Assembly: GCA_017654935.2 (NCBI GenBank)
Contig: CM065687.1
Location: 19,849,576 to 19,913,575, forward strand
DNA length: 64,000 bases
Reading direction: 5' to 3'
Source: Phymorhynchus buccinoides
Lineage: Eukaryota > Mollusca > Gastropoda > Neogastropoda > Raphitomidae
Shown: in pieces, positions 63,722 through 64,000 of the stretch
Position numbering within the stretch: the stretch's first letter is position 1
Layout of the letters: each line of letters starts with the position of its first letter
Translations under genes and position numbers: made by a program
The notes under the pieces: generated by a model
Told to the model about the DNA's origin: nothing
Database searches by the model: none
Seen by the model: only the letters and a program-made list of their open reading frames with translations

Positions 63722-63903
63722 GTGAGCAGCGTTTATGAATGTTTGTTTGTCATGAAATTTGTGTAAGCAGTTTATTAACCAGCTGCGAAGCGAAAGTTGG
63801 TTAATATTTTCAGTGGTGTGTGTGTCTGTAGCTGGGTGTGTATATTACCACGATTACAATGTGAACGGAGGGACCCAGGAGGCTCAGCTTTTGCATGGCT
63901 CTT

Positions 63904-63926
63904 ACCGTATGTCCCGTTCTCACAGT
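63904..63926 (-). pseudogene. 5' fragment of the EGF-like exon (right copy)
   Basis: Acceptor TGTTGTACAG, then ACTGTGAGAACGGGACATAC coding for (x)CENGTYG in phase 1. The rest of the exon is inverted (63,621-63,721). Confidence 0.65.
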
Positions 63927-63941
63927 CTGTACAACACATCG

Positions 63942-63962
63942 TCATCATCATCATCATCATCA
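63942..63962. repeat. (CAT)n microsatellite
   Basis: ATC/CAT trinucleotides just beyond the exon fragment, also in the left copy (5,923-5,945). Confidence 0.85.
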
Positions 63963-64000
63963 CAGACCTCCCCTCCTCCACATTGACCACACCTCTCCTT

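Larger units (their letters stand above)
58362..63985 (+). repeat. Right copy of the direct duplication
   Basis: Counterpart of 1-5,990; the main differences are listed under the individual elements. Its sequence is clean to the window end. Confidence 0.9.

Overview
The window looks like nuclear DNA of a marine invertebrate, most likely a mollusc. It has short phase-matched exons separated by kilobase introns, abundant (CT)n/(CA)n/(TG)n microsatellites, many TA-, TTA- and TTAA-flanked foldback MITEs, tRNA-derived SINE-like repeats and 5'-truncated non-LTR retrotransposons. There are no operons. The taxonomic call is inference from repeat style and gene content. Only two host protein genes can be supported.

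Gene 1 (+ strand, about 20.6-36.9 kb) is HDHD5/CECR5, a HAD-superfamily hydrolase. Seven consecutive coding exons join in perfect phase into 457 residues plus a stop, carrying all four HAD motifs. The first (N-terminal) exon was not found. Gene 2 (- strand, about 63.9-55.1 kb) is the 3' end of a type I membrane receptor: an EGF-like exon, a transmembrane exon, a basic juxtamembrane exon and a cytoplasmic-tail exon with several tyrosine motifs. Phases also match. It resembles MEGF10/Draper-like receptors.

Layout: 1-5,990 is a second copy of 58,362-63,985 in the same orientation, with VNTR and LINE-insertion differences, as expected of an unpurged alternative haplotype. 6,001-6,500 is an assembly gap. 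6,501-14,631 is an inverted, indel-rich copy of 19,122-27,212 that includes three HDHD5 exons. 14,632-19,121 is the spacer of this 8.1-kb inverted repeat. 19.1-36.9 kb is HDHD5 with its transposon-filled introns. 36.9-55 kb is repeats, tandem arrays and broken LINEs. 55-64 kb is the receptor gene.

The most unusual signal is in HDHD5. Three exon edges have each become the unit of an outward-growing minisatellite: a 70-bp unit (8x) copying the 3' splice site and catalytic motif I, a 73-bp unit (about 13x) copying the end of the next exon with its 5' splice site, and a 47-bp unit (17x) that resembles the C-terminal coding end, with degenerate intermediates in between. The second main signal is structural variation between the two copies of the receptor region: array length 17 versus 6 units, a 1.2-kb LINE present or absent, a polypurine-tract indel of about 0.55 kb, and a roughly 0.28-kb inversion that breaks the EGF exon in one copy.
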